DNA from: Janthinobacterium sp. TB1-E2
Lineage (GTDB): Bacteria > Pseudomonadota > Gammaproteobacteria > Burkholderiales > Burkholderiaceae_D
Direction: 5' to 3'
DNA: 64,000 nucleotides
Assembly (NCBI RefSeq): GCF_036885605.1
Contig: NZ_CP142523.1
Location: 5,022,001 to 5,086,000, forward strand
Part shown: positions 24,626-33,696 of the stretch, in pieces
How the letters are laid out: every line of letters starts with the position of its first letter
How positions within the stretch are numbered: the first letter of the stretch is position 1
The notes under the pieces: model-generated
Database searches by the model: none
What the model was told of the DNA's origin: nothing
What the model saw: only the letters and a program-made list of their open reading frames with translations
Position numbers and translations under genes: made by a program

Positions 24626-25514
24626 GAGAGCCCTCGATACCCATGCCTTGACCCTGTTTTGCGCCGTCGCCCGCTGCCTGAACTTCCGCCAGGCGGCGGA
24701 GCAATTGCACATGACCCAGCCACCATTGTCGCGCGCCATCAAGGGGCTGGAAGACAAGCTGGGCGCGCGCCTGTTCGAGCGCGACACGCAGGGCGTGGTC
24801 TTGACGCCAGCGGGCCGTACCCTGCTGCCGCAGGCGCTGCACATCCTTGATTTGCTGGAGATGGCGCAGCAATCGCTGCGGCAAGACAGCGCACCCGCGC
24901 GCCTGCGCCTGGGCTTGACGAGTTCCGTGGCGGCCGGCCTGTTCCGTCCTTTGCTGGCGGCGCTGGAGGAGCAACTGGGCAATGTCCGCCTGGAATTGAC
25001 GGCCGCCCCGTCGCCGCGCCTGGTCGCCGCCGTGCGCAAGAGCCAGCTCGATGCGGCCCTGCTTGCGCTACCCAGCGCCACGTTCGAGCTGGCCGTGCAG
25101 CAGCTGGCGCGCCAGCCCATGATGCTGGCCCTGCCCGCCGGGCACCGGCTGGCGAAGAAGCGCAAGCTCAGCCTTGCTGACATCGCCCAGGAACCCGTCT
25201 ACTGGTTCGAACGGGCGCGCCAGCCCGCCTTTTTCGACCATTGCCAGCAAGTGTTCCGCCGGCATGATTTCGCGCCGCATTTCCTGCGCGAAGCACCCGA
25301 CCACCATGTGCTGCTCGGCGACGTGGCCGCAGGCAAAGGCATGGCGCTGCTGGCCGACTCGTTCCGCGCGCTGCGCATGGATGGCGTGATCTACCGGCCA
25401 TTGGCGGAAGGCGAGGAATTGGCGGCCGGCATCGGCCTGGCCTGGCAAGCCGACCACGGCCATGCGACCCTGCCCCTGCTGCGCCAGCTGGCGCAGGAAT
25501 ATCTGAAACAGTGA
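24624..25514 (+). CDS. LysR-family transcriptional regulator
   Basis: 296 residues. The N-terminal winged helix-turn-helix has ALTLFCAVARCLNFRQAAEQ followed by LHMTQPPLSRAIKGLEDKLG and RLFERD, the standard LysR pattern. The effector-binding domain (about 90-290) shows RLRLGLTSSVAAGLFRPLL and the hinge typical of type 2 periplasmic-binding folds. It is divergent from the aldo/keto reductase gene, with a LysR box across its own start codon, so it likely regulates both itself and the reductase. The inducer is not evident from sequence. Confidence 0.92.
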   Translation: MRALDTHALTLFCAVARCLNFRQAAEQLHMTQPPLSRAIKGLEDKLGARLFERDTQGVVLTPAGRTLLPQALHILDLLEMAQQSLRQDSAPARLRLGLTSSVAAGLFRPLLAALEEQLGNVRLELTAAPSPRLVAAVRKSQLDAALLALPSATFELAVQQLARQPMMLALPAGHRLAKKRKLSLADIAQEPVYWFERARQPAFFDHCQQVFRRHDFAPHFLREAPDHHVLLGDVAAGKGMALLADSFRALRMDGVIYRPLAEGEELAAGIGLAWQADHGHATLPLLRQLAQEYLKQ

Positions 25515-25582
25515 CGGCCGCGCGCGGAGGCGCCAGACGCGCTACCATATCGCCTTCCCCATTTTCAAGCGCCACCACGACC

Positions 25583-26092
25583 ATGACGTTTACCATCAGC
25601 GACGCCGCCTACGGCACCGATACCCCCGCCGCCAAGCAAGCCATGTATGCGGACTTGCGCTCGCAGCTGCAAGGCTTGCTGTCAGGCGAGACCGACTTCA
25701 TCGCCAATACGGCCAACTTCAGTTCGCTGGTCTTCAACACCATGCCGGGCCTCAACTGGGCCGGCTTTTATTTCCTCAAGGGCGAGGAATTGGTGCTGGG
25801 ACCGTTCCAGGGCAAGCCCGCCTGCATCCGCATCAAGAAGGGGCGCGGCGTGTGCGGCACCACGGTGGTCGAAGGCGAGTCCATCGTCGTGCAGGACGTG
25901 CATGCATTTCCCGGCCACATCGCCTGCGACGTCAATTCCCGTTCGGAACTGGTGGTGCCCGTGTTTGCGCATGGCCAGATCATCGGCGTGTTCGACCTCG
26001 ACAGCCCGCTCGTCAGCCGTTTTGACGATGTCGACGCGCAAGGCGTCGAATCCTTGGTGCGCGTGCTGGAAGCGGCTATCGTTGCTGAATAA
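25583..26092 (+). CDS. msrC: Free methionine-(R)-sulfoxide reductase (GAF domain, fRMsr)
   Basis: 169 residues from the ATG giving MTFTISDAAYGTDTPAAKQ; the longer frame overlapping the lysR stop has no ribosome site and an Arg-rich extension. One GAF domain with the three cysteines characteristic of fRMsr: ACIRI, GRGVCGTTV and HIACDVNSRSE. The core NWAGFYFL and ELVVPVFAHGQIIGVFDLDS match the family closely. The enzyme reduces free (not protein-bound) methionine-R-sulfoxide with thioredoxin in the cytoplasm. It lies 68 bases after lysR and may be co-transcribed. Confidence 0.93.
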   Translation: MTFTISDAAYGTDTPAAKQAMYADLRSQLQGLLSGETDFIANTANFSSLVFNTMPGLNWAGFYFLKGEELVLGPFQGKPACIRIKKGRGVCGTTVVEGESIVVQDVHAFPGHIACDVNSRSELVVPVFAHGQIIGVFDLDSPLVSRFDDVDAQGVESLVRVLEAAIVAE

Positions 26093-26680
26093 CTAGTTGC
26101 CCGCCTTGACGGCGATGAATTCGCCCTTGCCGACCGTGGCCAGGCACGTCGTGTAGCGGCTGTCGGCTCGGATGGCTTCGATGAAGCCGGCCATGTCCGC
26201 GTAGTGCGAACTGGCGTTGTCGACCACCAGCACGCCGCCGGCCGCCAGCGCGCGGTCCAGCTGCGGCCACCACTGCGCGTATTGCTGGCGCGCGGAATCG
26301 AGGAAGATGAAATCGTAGGCGCCGTCCGCCGCATCGCGCAGCACGTCGCCCGCGTCCGCCAGCAGCTGGCCGATCACGCCCTGCAATTGCGCGCGCACGA
26401 AGTTGTTGTGCGCCATGTCGAACTTGTCCTGCGCCTTTTCCACCGTCACTACCTTGCCGCCCAGCGCCTGCACGGCGCGCGCCAGCCACAGGGTGGAATA
26501 GCCGTTCGACGTGCCGATTTCCAGCACCCGCCGGGCGCCGCGCGCGTGCACCATCACGGCCAGCAATTCGCCCGTGTCGCGCGTGATATTGAGCATGCGG
26601 CTGGCGCGCGCCGTGTGCGCCGCATCATTGGTGTTACCGAATGCTTCGAGTTCACTCAACAGAGTATCGATGCTGGGCAT
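26093..26680 (-). CDS. O-methyltransferase, class I SAM-dependent
   Basis: 195 residues from the ATG following AGGAGG. A Rossmann methyltransferase core: RRVLEIGTSNGYSTLWLARA (motif I), VVTVEKAQDKFDMA (motif II) and YDFIFLDSARQQYAQWW (the metal-linked Asp region of catechol-OMT-like proteins), with VLVVDNASSHY. It matches the O-methyltransferase family 3/COG4122-type proteins. The N-terminal helix DTLLSELEAFGNTNDAAHTARAS is typical. The substrate is unknown. It is convergent with msrC (stops adjacent) and 38 bases from the EamA gene on the same strand. Confidence 0.88.
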   Translation of the reverse strand: MPSIDTLLSELEAFGNTNDAAHTARASRMLNITRDTGELLAVMVHARGARRVLEIGTSNGYSTLWLARAVQALGGKVVTVEKAQDKFDMAHNNFVRAQLQGVIGQLLADAGDVLRDAADGAYDFIFLDSARQQYAQWWPQLDRALAAGGVLVVDNASSHYADMAGFIEAIRADSRYTTCLATVGKGEFIAVKAGN

Positions 26681-26718
26681 GGCGCCTCCTTGTTCAAAAC
26701 ACCAGCATAGCAAAAAAA

Positions 26719-27609
26719 CTATGCCGGTGCACGGCGCAGCGGACGTTTCAGATACTGCACCATCACCACGCCCAGCAGGGTCACGCCGCCACCGATCACA
26801 TCGTAGCTGTGCAAGGTTTCACCGAGGAACAGCATGGCGATGATCACCGTGAACACGGGCAGCAGATTCATCAAGGTCGTCGCGCGGCTAGGCCCCAGCT
26901 TGGCCAGGCCATGCATCCACAAAAACGGTGCGATGATGGAGGCGGGGATGCCGGCAAACAGCACCAGCGGCAAACCGGCACCGGTGACGGGCGGCGCGGA
27001 CTGGCTCAGGTAGTACACGAACAGCACGGGCACGGCGCACCACACCTGGATCAGCAGCGAATGCCAGTTATTCAGGGGAATCTTCCAGCGCTTGAGCAGC
27101 ACGCCATAGCCCGCGTACGACAGGCAGGCCAGCAGCATCAGCGCGTCGCCCACGGCCGCGCCATGGGCCAGCAGGGCGGCCGGATTGCCATGGCTGAGCA
27201 GGTAAGCGAGTCCCAGCAGCGACACGAGGCCGCCAAACACGCCGCCCACGGTGGGCGCCTCACCGAGCAGCAGCACGGACAAGCCCACGGCCAGCAGCGG
27301 CATCATCGATGCCAGGATGCCCATATTGGTGGCCGTCGTCGTTTGCGCGGCGATGTAGGCGAGGCACTGGTACATGACCATGCCCAACATACCCAGCACA
27401 AACAGTTTGCCCAGATACGGTCGCACCACGGCCCGCTGCTTCCATACGGGACGGGCAAACACGAGCGCCAGCAGCACGCCGGCCAGCAACCAGCGGTAGA
27501 ACGAGATGGCGGCCGGATCGATCACGCCGACGGCCATCTTGCTGACGATGGTATTGATGCCCCAGATCAGCACGGCGATCACGGGTAACAGATAGTGCTT
27601 CACTTGCAT
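26719..27609 (-). CDS. EamA/DMT-family transporter
   Basis: 296 residues from the ATG giving MQVKHYLLPVIAVLIWGINT. Ten hydrophobic segments in two EamA repeats: the first begins at VIAVLIWGINTIVSKMAVG, the second at LLLACLSYAGYGVLLKRWK; each has the typical small-residue helix ends (ASMMPLLAVGLSVLLLGE, LMNLLPVFTVIIAMLFLGE). It is an inner-membrane drug/metabolite exporter of RhaT/YdcZ type; substrates cannot be read from sequence. It is divergent from an AraC regulator across about 100 bases, which is probably its control gene. Confidence 0.92.
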   Translation of the reverse strand: MQVKHYLLPVIAVLIWGINTIVSKMAVGVIDPAAISFYRWLLAGVLLALVFARPVWKQRAVVRPYLGKLFVLGMLGMVMYQCLAYIAAQTTTATNMGILASMMPLLAVGLSVLLLGEAPTVGGVFGGLVSLLGLAYLLSHGNPAALLAHGAAVGDALMLLACLSYAGYGVLLKRWKIPLNNWHSLLIQVWCAVPVLFVYYLSQSAPPVTGAGLPLVLFAGIPASIIAPFLWMHGLAKLGPSRATTLMNLLPVFTVIIAMLFLGETLHSYDVIGGGVTLLGVVMVQYLKRPLRRAPA

Positions 27610-27640
27610 GTTGCGGACTCCAGTATTCAGGACCACCATT

Positions 27641-27669
27641 TTCGCATGGTCCGATTCCATGGATATAAT
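27641..27669 (+). promoter_or_regulatory. Predicted sigma70 promoter for the AraC-type gene
   Basis: TATAAT at 27664-27669 is preceded by TTCGCA at 27641-27646 with a 17-base spacer. It reads towards the AraC gene at 27711 and gives a leader of about 35 bases. Confidence 0.5.
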
Positions 27670-27710
27670 GCATAGCGGACAATCGATGCGAAGAACAGGA
27701 CAAAGACACC

Positions 27711-28490
27711 ATGGCCAGCAACCAGCATTTCCCCGCCGTTTCCGACGCCCTGCCCTATCCCGTGTATTTCCGCCTCGACGATTACCGCGCGCACCAGCAA
27801 TTCGATTACCAGAGCCATCCGTGGGGCCAGCTCACATATTGCTCCACGGGCGTGATGGAAATCATGGTCGCGGGCCAGCGCTACCTGTCGCCGCCCCAGT
27901 ACGCCGTGTGGATACCGCCCGAGACCTTGCACGACGGCTATATCCGCCAGGATGTCGTGTTTCACTCGGCCTACATCGACGCCAGCCTGTGCGCGCAGTT
28001 GCCGGCCCAGCCGTGCGCGCTGGTCATGAGCCCCCTGCTCAAGGCCATCCTCGGCGACTTTGCCGAACGCCATGTCACCACGCCGGCCACCGAAGCCGAC
28101 CAGCGCCTGGCGCAGGTGCTGGTCGACCAGCTGCAGCTGGCGCCGTGCAGCCGCAACTATCTGCCTGGCAGCGACGAGCCCGTCATTGCGGCGCTGCTGG
28201 CGGCCCTGCAGGCGAAGCCTGGCAGTAACCGCTCACTGGCCGAGTGGGCCGCGCAACTGCACGTCACGGAGCGCACCTTGGCGCGCCGCTGCCAGCGCGA
28301 ACTGGGCATGCCGTTCGGCGAATGGCGCCAGCGCCAGCGCTTCCTGGCCGCCCTGCCCCTGCTGGAACAAGGAGACACCGTGCAGGCGATCGCGCTGGAA
28401 CTGGGCTACAGCACGGCTTCCGCTTTCATCGCTATGTTTCGCCGGCAAAGCGGCGGCACGCCCGACCAGTTCCGCCGCGGCCTGCGCTGA
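27711..28490 (+). CDS. AraC-family transcriptional regulator with cupin N-terminus
   Basis: 259 residues. The N-terminal part is a cupin-like sensor (HPWGQLTYCSTGVMEIMVAG, WIPPETLHDGY). The C-terminal 100 residues hold two helix-turn-helix motifs: SLAEWAAQLHVTERTLARRC and VQAIALELGYSTASAFIAMF, followed by FRRQSGGTPDQFRR, the AraC/XylS signature. It lies divergent to the EamA transporter gene and probably activates it. Effector unknown. Confidence 0.92.
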   Translation: MASNQHFPAVSDALPYPVYFRLDDYRAHQQFDYQSHPWGQLTYCSTGVMEIMVAGQRYLSPPQYAVWIPPETLHDGYIRQDVVFHSAYIDASLCAQLPAQPCALVMSPLLKAILGDFAERHVTTPATEADQRLAQVLVDQLQLAPCSRNYLPGSDEPVIAALLAALQAKPGSNRSLAEWAAQLHVTERTLARRCQRELGMPFGEWRQRQRFLAALPLLEQGDTVQAIALELGYSTASAFIAMFRRQSGGTPDQFRRGLR

Positions 28491-28570
28491 AAAAGCGGAC
28501 CGGCGCTATCCGCTTTGTCATATGGGGATGCTAAAATTCAAACATCTTTCCAGAGAGCAAAAGGACGCGC

Positions 28571-31039
28571 ATGAACCCCAGCACCGAGACGGCCACCGAT
28601 ACCCAAGGCAACGAGGACATGCCCCAGGCATCAGCAACGGCCGTGACGGCGCCAGCGCCCCTCAAGCTCGACAAGGAAGAGATACCGACGGTGCTGGGCA
28701 AGCTGCGCACCCTGGTGCAGGACAAGACGCGTTTCGAACCGCACGACATCACGCCGCTGGACGAGGAAGACGTACTGCAGGAGTTTTCGCTGCAAGCGAA
28801 CTACGCGCTCGAGGCGCGCTTCGAGCAGCGCGTCATCAATGGCTATTTCACGCCAGCGGGCAATGACTGCCGCTGCCAGGGTGACCTGCACGAGGTGGGA
28901 GCGCTCGCTCACGCGCAGGAGAAGGAACGGCTGCGCCGCGCGGCGGGCAAGCTCGACAATGCCTTGCGCCAGCCAGGCCAGGCCTACAACGGCGTCGAGG
29001 CGGGCGTCTACCTGCCGCACGCCGTCAAGTACTGGCACCTCGATACCTGCAGCAACTGCACCGGCAGCGGCCGCATCAACTGCCACACCTGCTACGGCGC
29101 GACGACGGAAACATGCTGGAACTGCCACGGCGGGCGCACCGTCAGCTGCGACGCGTATGGCTGCTACGGCAGCGGCAAGGTGTCGTGCTCGTATTGCAGC
29201 GGCAGCGGCACCGTGTCCGAGCAAGTCACCGACTACATCACGGTGCAAGTGCCCACTACCACCTACAGCAACGGCAGCTCGCACACCAGTTACCATAGCG
29301 AGACGCGGCCCCAGTACCGCACCGAATACCGCTCTTGCTACCATTGCAGCTACGGCAAGGTCAGCTGCAACACTTGCCACGGTTCCGGCAACATCAATTG
29401 CGGCACCTGCCGCGCCAGCGGCAAGGTCACGTGCCGCACCTGCAGCGGCGTGGGCGACTTGCGCTGCAACCCGTGCGACGGTTCCGGCAAGGTGGGCAAG
29501 GCGGCCTGGGTCGACGTGCATGTGACGCCCGGCTACAGCGTCAGCCTGCCCAAGCAGGCACCCGATGACGCGCGCCGCATCCGCGACAAGGAGAGCGTGC
29601 ACTCACTGGCAGCCATTGCCAGCAGCCTGGCCCTGGCGAAAGTGAGCATTTACAATGAAGACCAGCCGCAGGAAGTCGACGCCCTGTATGCGGCCAAGCT
29701 GCGCATCGTGCGCCTCGATGCATCGTGCAACGCGGAAAAGCACCACCTGGTGGCGTACGGCACGGACTTGCGCTGGCTGACCCTGGACGACATCGTGGAA
29801 AAGCTGCTGCGCGGCGACCTCAAGGCGCTCAGCGACGCGCTGGCCGGCAGCGCCGACGACGGCCTGTTCTCGGCCCACGTGCAAGGTTTGCTGACGCCGC
29901 TGCGCGACGTGGCCGCCTCGGAACTGAATGCGGACGTGATCGAGTCCGTCCTCAGCGGCGACGCGGACCACGCGCACGTCGATGTCGTCTCCGCCGACTA
30001 TGCCAACAATGTGCGCACCTGCGTGCTCGGCGCCCTGCGCCAGGTCTACACGCGGCTGGCCAAACAATTCTGGTGGAAAGGCGCGCTGGCCGCGCTGGCC
30101 GCCGCCATCGCCACCTGGTTCTTCGCCGGACGCGGGGCCGCCGCCGTCGCCGGCCTGCTCGTCACGGGCGCCGGCTACTGGCTGTTCAACCGCAAGGTGA
30201 AAGCCGTGCTGAGCGAAGCGCTGGGCGGCGAGCGGCAAGCCGAACGGGCCATGGGCATCGCCGGCAAGGGCCGCCGCAACCAGCTGGCGCAAGTGCTGAT
30301 CCTCGCGCCCGCGAGCGTGGCCGTGCTGGCCGCCAGCTATGGCTTGCCCGTGCGTGTGCGCCCGGCGGCTCCACCGCCGCAAACGGCCATCGCGTCGGCG
30401 CCCATCGCGCCCCATGCGCCAGCCGTTGTGCCGGCAGATGCGAGCAGCGCCAAGGCCGTCAAGCTGTACGAAAATGGCGACAAGGTTCAGGCGCTGGCCA
30501 TGCTGGAAAGCCTGGTCGGCAAGGGCGACGCCGGCGCGTATGGCCTGTATGGCTGGATGCTGCTGATGGGCGAAGGCAAGCCGGGCCCCATCACGGCGCC
30601 AACGGCGCAGCAGCGCGAAGCACGCCAGGTGGCCGCCAAGCCCCTGATCGGCAAGGGCCTCGTGAAAAACGACAGCTATGCGCTGGCGGCGAAAGGCGTG
30701 ATGCTGGCCGAAGGCTGGCAGGAACCGCGCAACAGGGCGCGCGGCCTCGACTTGCTGAAACAGGCCGCGAACAAGGGCAATGCGCAAGCCATGCACTTAT
30801 TGGGCCTGTACCACGTGCGCGGCTACCAGATTCCCGTCAACCACAAGGAAGCGCGCAAATGGTTCACCCTCGCCGCCGACAAGGGCAGCGCGGGCGACAT
30901 CTACAATCTGGGACTGATGGACTGGGAAGGAGCGGGACTGAAACGCCCCGACCGCGCCAGCGCCATGCAGCGCTGGAAGATCGCGGCCGCCATGGGAGAA
31001 GAACGGGCCATCAAAGCTGTGGCCCAGGGCAAACCCTAA
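28571..31039 (+). CDS. Membrane protein with ten DnaJ-like zinc-finger modules and Sel1 repeats
   Basis: 822 residues. Residues 1-155 are charged without a known domain, but include a CRC at 100-102. Residues 160-305 hold ten Cys modules of DnaJ zinc-finger type (CSNCTGSG, CHTCYGAT, CWNCHGGR, CDAYGCYGSG, CSYCSGSG, then after a Ser/Thr/Tyr-rich insert CYHCSYGK, CNTCHGSG, CGTCRASG, CRTCSGVG, CNPCDGSG). No J domain is present. Hydrophobic segments follow at about 499-545 (two helices) and 571-593. Residues about 636-810 contain Sel1-like repeats (LYENGDKVQALAMLESLVGK, AMHLLGLYHVRG, GDIYNLGLMDWEGAG). It is probably an inner-membrane scaffold or chaperone-like protein. I recognise no characterised homologue. 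Confidence 0.85.
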   Translation: MNPSTETATDTQGNEDMPQASATAVTAPAPLKLDKEEIPTVLGKLRTLVQDKTRFEPHDITPLDEEDVLQEFSLQANYALEARFEQRVINGYFTPAGNDCRCQGDLHEVGALAHAQEKERLRRAAGKLDNALRQPGQAYNGVEAGVYLPHAVKYWHLDTCSNCTGSGRINCHTCYGATTETCWNCHGGRTVSCDAYGCYGSGKVSCSYCSGSGTVSEQVTDYITVQVPTTTYSNGSSHTSYHSETRPQYRTEYRSCYHCSYGKVSCNTCHGSGNINCGTCRASGKVTCRTCSGVGDLRCNPCDGSGKVGKAAWVDVHVTPGYSVSLPKQAPDDARRIRDKESVHSLAAIASSLALAKVSIYNEDQPQEVDALYAAKLRIVRLDASCNAEKHHLVAYGTDLRWLTLDDIVEKLLRGDLKALSDALAGSADDGLFSAHVQGLLTPLRDVAASELNADVIESVLSGDADHAHVDVVSADYANNVRTCVLGALRQVYTRLAKQFWWKGALAALAAAIATWFFAGRGAAAVAGLLVTGAGYWLFNRKVKAVLSEALGGERQAERAMGIAGKGRRNQLAQVLILAPASVAVLAASYGLPVRVRPAAPPPQTAIASAPIAPHAPAVVPADASSAKAVKLYENGDKVQALAMLESLVGKGDAGAYGLYGWMLLMGEGKPGPITAPTAQQREARQVAAKPLIGKGLVKNDSYALAAKGVMLAEGWQEPRNRARGLDLLKQAANKGNAQAMHLLGLYHVRGYQIPVNHKEARKWFTLAADKGSAGDIYNLGLMDWEGAGLKRPDRASAMQRWKIAAAMGEERAIKAVAQGKP

Positions 31040-31689
31040 GCGGCAGCGACCGCCGCCAGGGCCTGCAAGGCCATCGGGTTCGGCGTCGGCTCGGCGATTT
31101 TCGTCAGCAGGTTGCGGTCAGTGTGGTGGAACGGTTCGTCCTTGCCGCGGATGAGCATGACCGTGTCCTCGTCGTAGCCCCACGTGCCATCGGCGTGGAT
31201 ATCAACCTTGATCCGATATTCGACGGTGGTGAATGCGTGTTCGAGGAAGGGGTTCGAACAGATGCCGTACGCCGTCGAATCGCGCTTGGCCACCAGTTCG
31301 AAACTGGTGGCGTCCGCCGTCGTCGTGCCGGACGCCATGGCGATCTGGCCGCGCGGAATGGCCAAGGTCTGGATCACGGCGCCCGTGGCCGGCTCCCACA
31401 GCCAGTAGCCGACCTGCTCATGATACGTCTTGACTTGATCCGGCTTGGTGATGTGGATGTAGTAGCGCAAGCCGTAGAACAGTTGCGGGCCGTTGGTGAC
31501 GGGGTCGATCGGCTGCAGTTCGATGCGCTCGACGAAGGCCTGCTTGCGCGGGCCATCCGCTTTCGGCTTGACGTCCAGGCCGCGCGTGCCCGTCCAGATG
31601 CCGGCCATGCCCGTCAAGGGGCCCAGGTTGTTCAGGGTGTGCACGTCGGCGGACGGCTCGGTGTAGATATCTTCGGGAAAATCGCTCAT
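31036..31689 (-). CDS. FABP/nitrobindin-like beta-barrel protein
   Basis: 217 residues from the ATG giving MSDFPEDIYTEPSADVHTLN; the longer frame overlaps the preceding gene and is Arg-rich. The family features are LGPLTGMAGIWTGTRGLD, then FYGLRYYIHITKPDQVKTYHEQVGYW and a C-terminal WGYDEDTVMLIRGKDEPFHHTDRN with His residues able to bind heme iron. Nitrobindin-like (DUF1794/heme-binding beta-barrel) proteins bind heme and NO in the cytoplasm in characterised cases. It is last in the tetR-map operon and its stop codon overlaps that of the zinc-finger gene on the other strand. Confidence 0.82.
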   Translation of the reverse strand: MSDFPEDIYTEPSADVHTLNNLGPLTGMAGIWTGTRGLDVKPKADGPRKQAFVERIELQPIDPVTNGPQLFYGLRYYIHITKPDQVKTYHEQVGYWLWEPATGAVIQTLAIPRGQIAMASGTTTADATSFELVAKRDSTAYGICSNPFLEHAFTTVEYRIKVDIHADGTWGYDEDTVMLIRGKDEPFHHTDRNLLTKIAEPTPNPMALQALAAVAAA

Positions 31690-31748
31690 GCGGAAGTCTT
31701 CAAAATGGGGCAACAGTGCTTGCCGCCATTGTAAGACGCAGGGCACTC

Positions 31749-32273
31749 TCAGGGAAAGAGCGCGATGTGGCGTTCGATGAACAGCAGGGCGGCAGCTGCC
31801 AGCGCGGAGCGCTGCGCTTCGAACACCGTTTCGTCGCGCGTTTGCAGCAGATTGGCGGCCACCTCGGGCAGGTACAGTGCGCCGGTGATGAACGCCGCCA
31901 CCGCGTCGATATTCGCGTACAGGGCGCTGTCGTAGCCTTCCCAGTCCACATAAGCCAGCCACTCGGCCAGCATCACCATGCCGGCGACGGGCGGCGCCAG
32001 GGCCGCGATGCGCTCCGCGCGCAGCACGCTGTCGCTGCCGATGCCTTCCTGCTGCAGCACGGCCAGCGCCACGTGCTGCAGCGCGTCTTCCGGATCGCGC
32101 CGGTATTTGTTCAGCAGGCGCTGCGTCAGCGTATAACGTTCGGCGTCGATGCCGCGCAGGGCGGCCGCCACGTCGTCGTCATGCAGCGCCAGGTGGCGCG
32201 CCGCGCAAGCGACATCCACGCCGGCTTTCGCGGCGACGATATCGGTAAGCTGCTGCCGGCGCGCGTCATCCAT
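31749..32273 (-). CDS. Hypothetical protein, alpha-helical, in the tetR-map operon
   Basis: 174 residues, mostly helical and Ala/Leu-rich with many acidic residues. Segments such as PEDALQHVALAVLQQEGIG and AEWLAYVDWEGYDSALYANI suggest a small folded domain without membrane segments. I do not recognise a family. Its ATG lies two bases from the map stop, so the genes are translationally coupled, and the FABP-like gene follows 59 bases later. A function linked to methionine aminopeptidase is possible but not shown. Confidence 0.7.
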   Translation of the reverse strand: MDDARRQQLTDIVAAKAGVDVACAARHLALHDDDVAAALRGIDAERYTLTQRLLNKYRRDPEDALQHVALAVLQQEGIGSDSVLRAERIAALAPPVAGMVMLAEWLAYVDWEGYDSALYANIDAVAAFITGALYLPEVAANLLQTRDETVFEAQRSALAAAALLFIERHIALFP

Positions 32274-32275
32274 GC

Positions 32276-33079
32276 TTACACCAGCGGCTCGGTCGAACCG
32301 GTCAGGGTAAAGATTTCAAAGCCCGTTTCCGTGACGGCCAGCGAGTGCTCGAACTGCGCCGACAGCGAGCGGTCCTTCGTCACCGTCGTCCATTTGTCGG
32401 GCAAGACCTTGACCTGGTAGCTGCCCACGTTGAGCATCGGTTCGATCGTGAAGATCATGCCCGGTTCCAGCACGATGCCCGTGCCGGCGCGGCCGTAATG
32501 CAGCACTTGCGGCGTGTCGTGGAAGACCTGGCCCACGCCATGGCCGCAGAAGTCGCGCACGGAGGAAAAGCCCTGCGCCTTGGCTACCGCTTCGATGGCG
32601 GCGCCCACGTCGCCGAGAGTCGCTCCGGGGCGCACGGTGTGGATGCCGGCCATCATGGCGTCATACGCCGTGTTGACGAGGCGGTTGGCCAGGATGGAGA
32701 CGGCGCCCACCTTGAAGGTGCGGCTGGTGTCGCCGAACCAGCCGTTGAACTTTGGCGTCACGTCGATGTTGAGGATGTCGCCCACTTTGAGGATCTTGGT
32801 CTCGGACGGGATGCCGTGCGTGACCACGTTATTGACGGAGATGCAGCTGGCGTGCTTGTAGCCGTGGTAGTCGATGGTGCCGGGGATGGCGCCGGCCGCG
32901 CGCATGAATTCTTCGCACAGGGCGTCGAGTTTGGCCGTCGAGACGCCCGGCTTCACGAAAGGCGCGATGTAGTCGAGCGTGTCGGCGGCGATGCGGCCGG
33001 CCGCGCGCATGCCGATGAAACCTTCTTCGTCGTGCAGCGGGATTTTCTTGCCGTGTTCAAGCTGGGTGGAATAGCGCAT
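32276..33079 (-). CDS. map: Methionine aminopeptidase, type I
   Basis: 267 residues. The five metal ligands of type I enzymes are visible: Asp in ILNIDVTPKFNG, Asp in WFGDTSRTF, His in CGHGVGQVFHDTPQV, Glu in FTIEPML and Glu in AQFEHSLAV. The length fits E. coli Map (264). It removes N-terminal Met in the cytoplasm. The housekeeping map of proteobacteria is usually next to rpsB; here it follows a TetR regulator by 17 bases, so this is probably an extra, conditionally expressed copy. That status is inference. Confidence 0.94.
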   Translation of the reverse strand: MRYSTQLEHGKKIPLHDEEGFIGMRAAGRIAADTLDYIAPFVKPGVSTAKLDALCEEFMRAAGAIPGTIDYHGYKHASCISVNNVVTHGIPSETKILKVGDILNIDVTPKFNGWFGDTSRTFKVGAVSILANRLVNTAYDAMMAGIHTVRPGATLGDVGAAIEAVAKAQGFSSVRDFCGHGVGQVFHDTPQVLHYGRAGTGIVLEPGMIFTIEPMLNVGSYQVKVLPDKWTTVTKDRSLSAQFEHSLAVTETGFEIFTLTGSTEPLV

Positions 33080-33096
33080 GGGGATTCTTTTCTTTG

Positions 33097-33696
33097 TTAG
33101 TGTGAGGTGGTATGGGCGGCCCAGCCGCGCACGGCGTCGTGCGAGGCGCGCAGCATGGCGTCGACGCTGGCCGGTATCGGCCGCTCCTGGGTCAGGTAAG
33201 GTTTGACGACGGCCACGGGCGCATCGATCAGCACGAATTTGAGCAGCATGTGATCGAGGTCCAGTTCCGTGGTGGCGGGCATGGCTTCGGCGCAGCGGAC
33301 AAAGCAGGCGTCGAGCGCGGCCTGCTCCTCCTCAACGGCGGCCAGCAATTCCTCGCTGAGGCCACTGCTGAAATCGGGGCTGTCCGCGCATTGCAGCAGG
33401 AAGCGCGCATACACGGGCTTGCGCCGGCACCAGTCCAGCAAGCCATGCACGCCGGCCCAGGTGTCGCCGCCGAGCCAGCGGCTGGCCACTTCCTCGCGGA
33501 AGTCGCTTTTTACGCGCAGCCACGCGCGCGCCAGGATGGCGTTGCGCGAATCGAAGCGGTGATACACGGAGCCGATGGGCGCGCCGGCCTTGACGGCGAT
33601 GGCGGCCATCGAGACGGCGCCCACGCCGCACTGGGCGGCGACGGCGATCGCGCTGTCGATGAAGTTGTTTTCGTTGAATTTAGCTAGTCTGACCAT
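33097..33696 (-). CDS. TetR/AcrR-family repressor
   Basis: 199 residues. The N-terminal helix-turn-helix AIAVAAQCGVGAVSMAAIAV-KAGAPIGSVYHRFDSRNAI is typical TetR (Tyr-His-Arg-Phe after the recognition helix). The C-terminal helical domain (about 65-195) would bind the inducer. The ATG at 33696 is embedded in a perfect 13-bp inverted repeat that is most likely its own operator. It heads a four-gene operon with map, a hypothetical and an FABP-like gene. The ligand is unknown. Confidence 0.9.
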   Translation of the reverse strand: MVRLAKFNENNFIDSAIAVAAQCGVGAVSMAAIAVKAGAPIGSVYHRFDSRNAILARAWLRVKSDFREEVASRWLGGDTWAGVHGLLDWCRRKPVYARFLLQCADSPDFSSGLSEELLAAVEEEQAALDACFVRCAEAMPATTELDLDHMLLKFVLIDAPVAVVKPYLTQERPIPASVDAMLRASHDAVRGWAAHTTSH

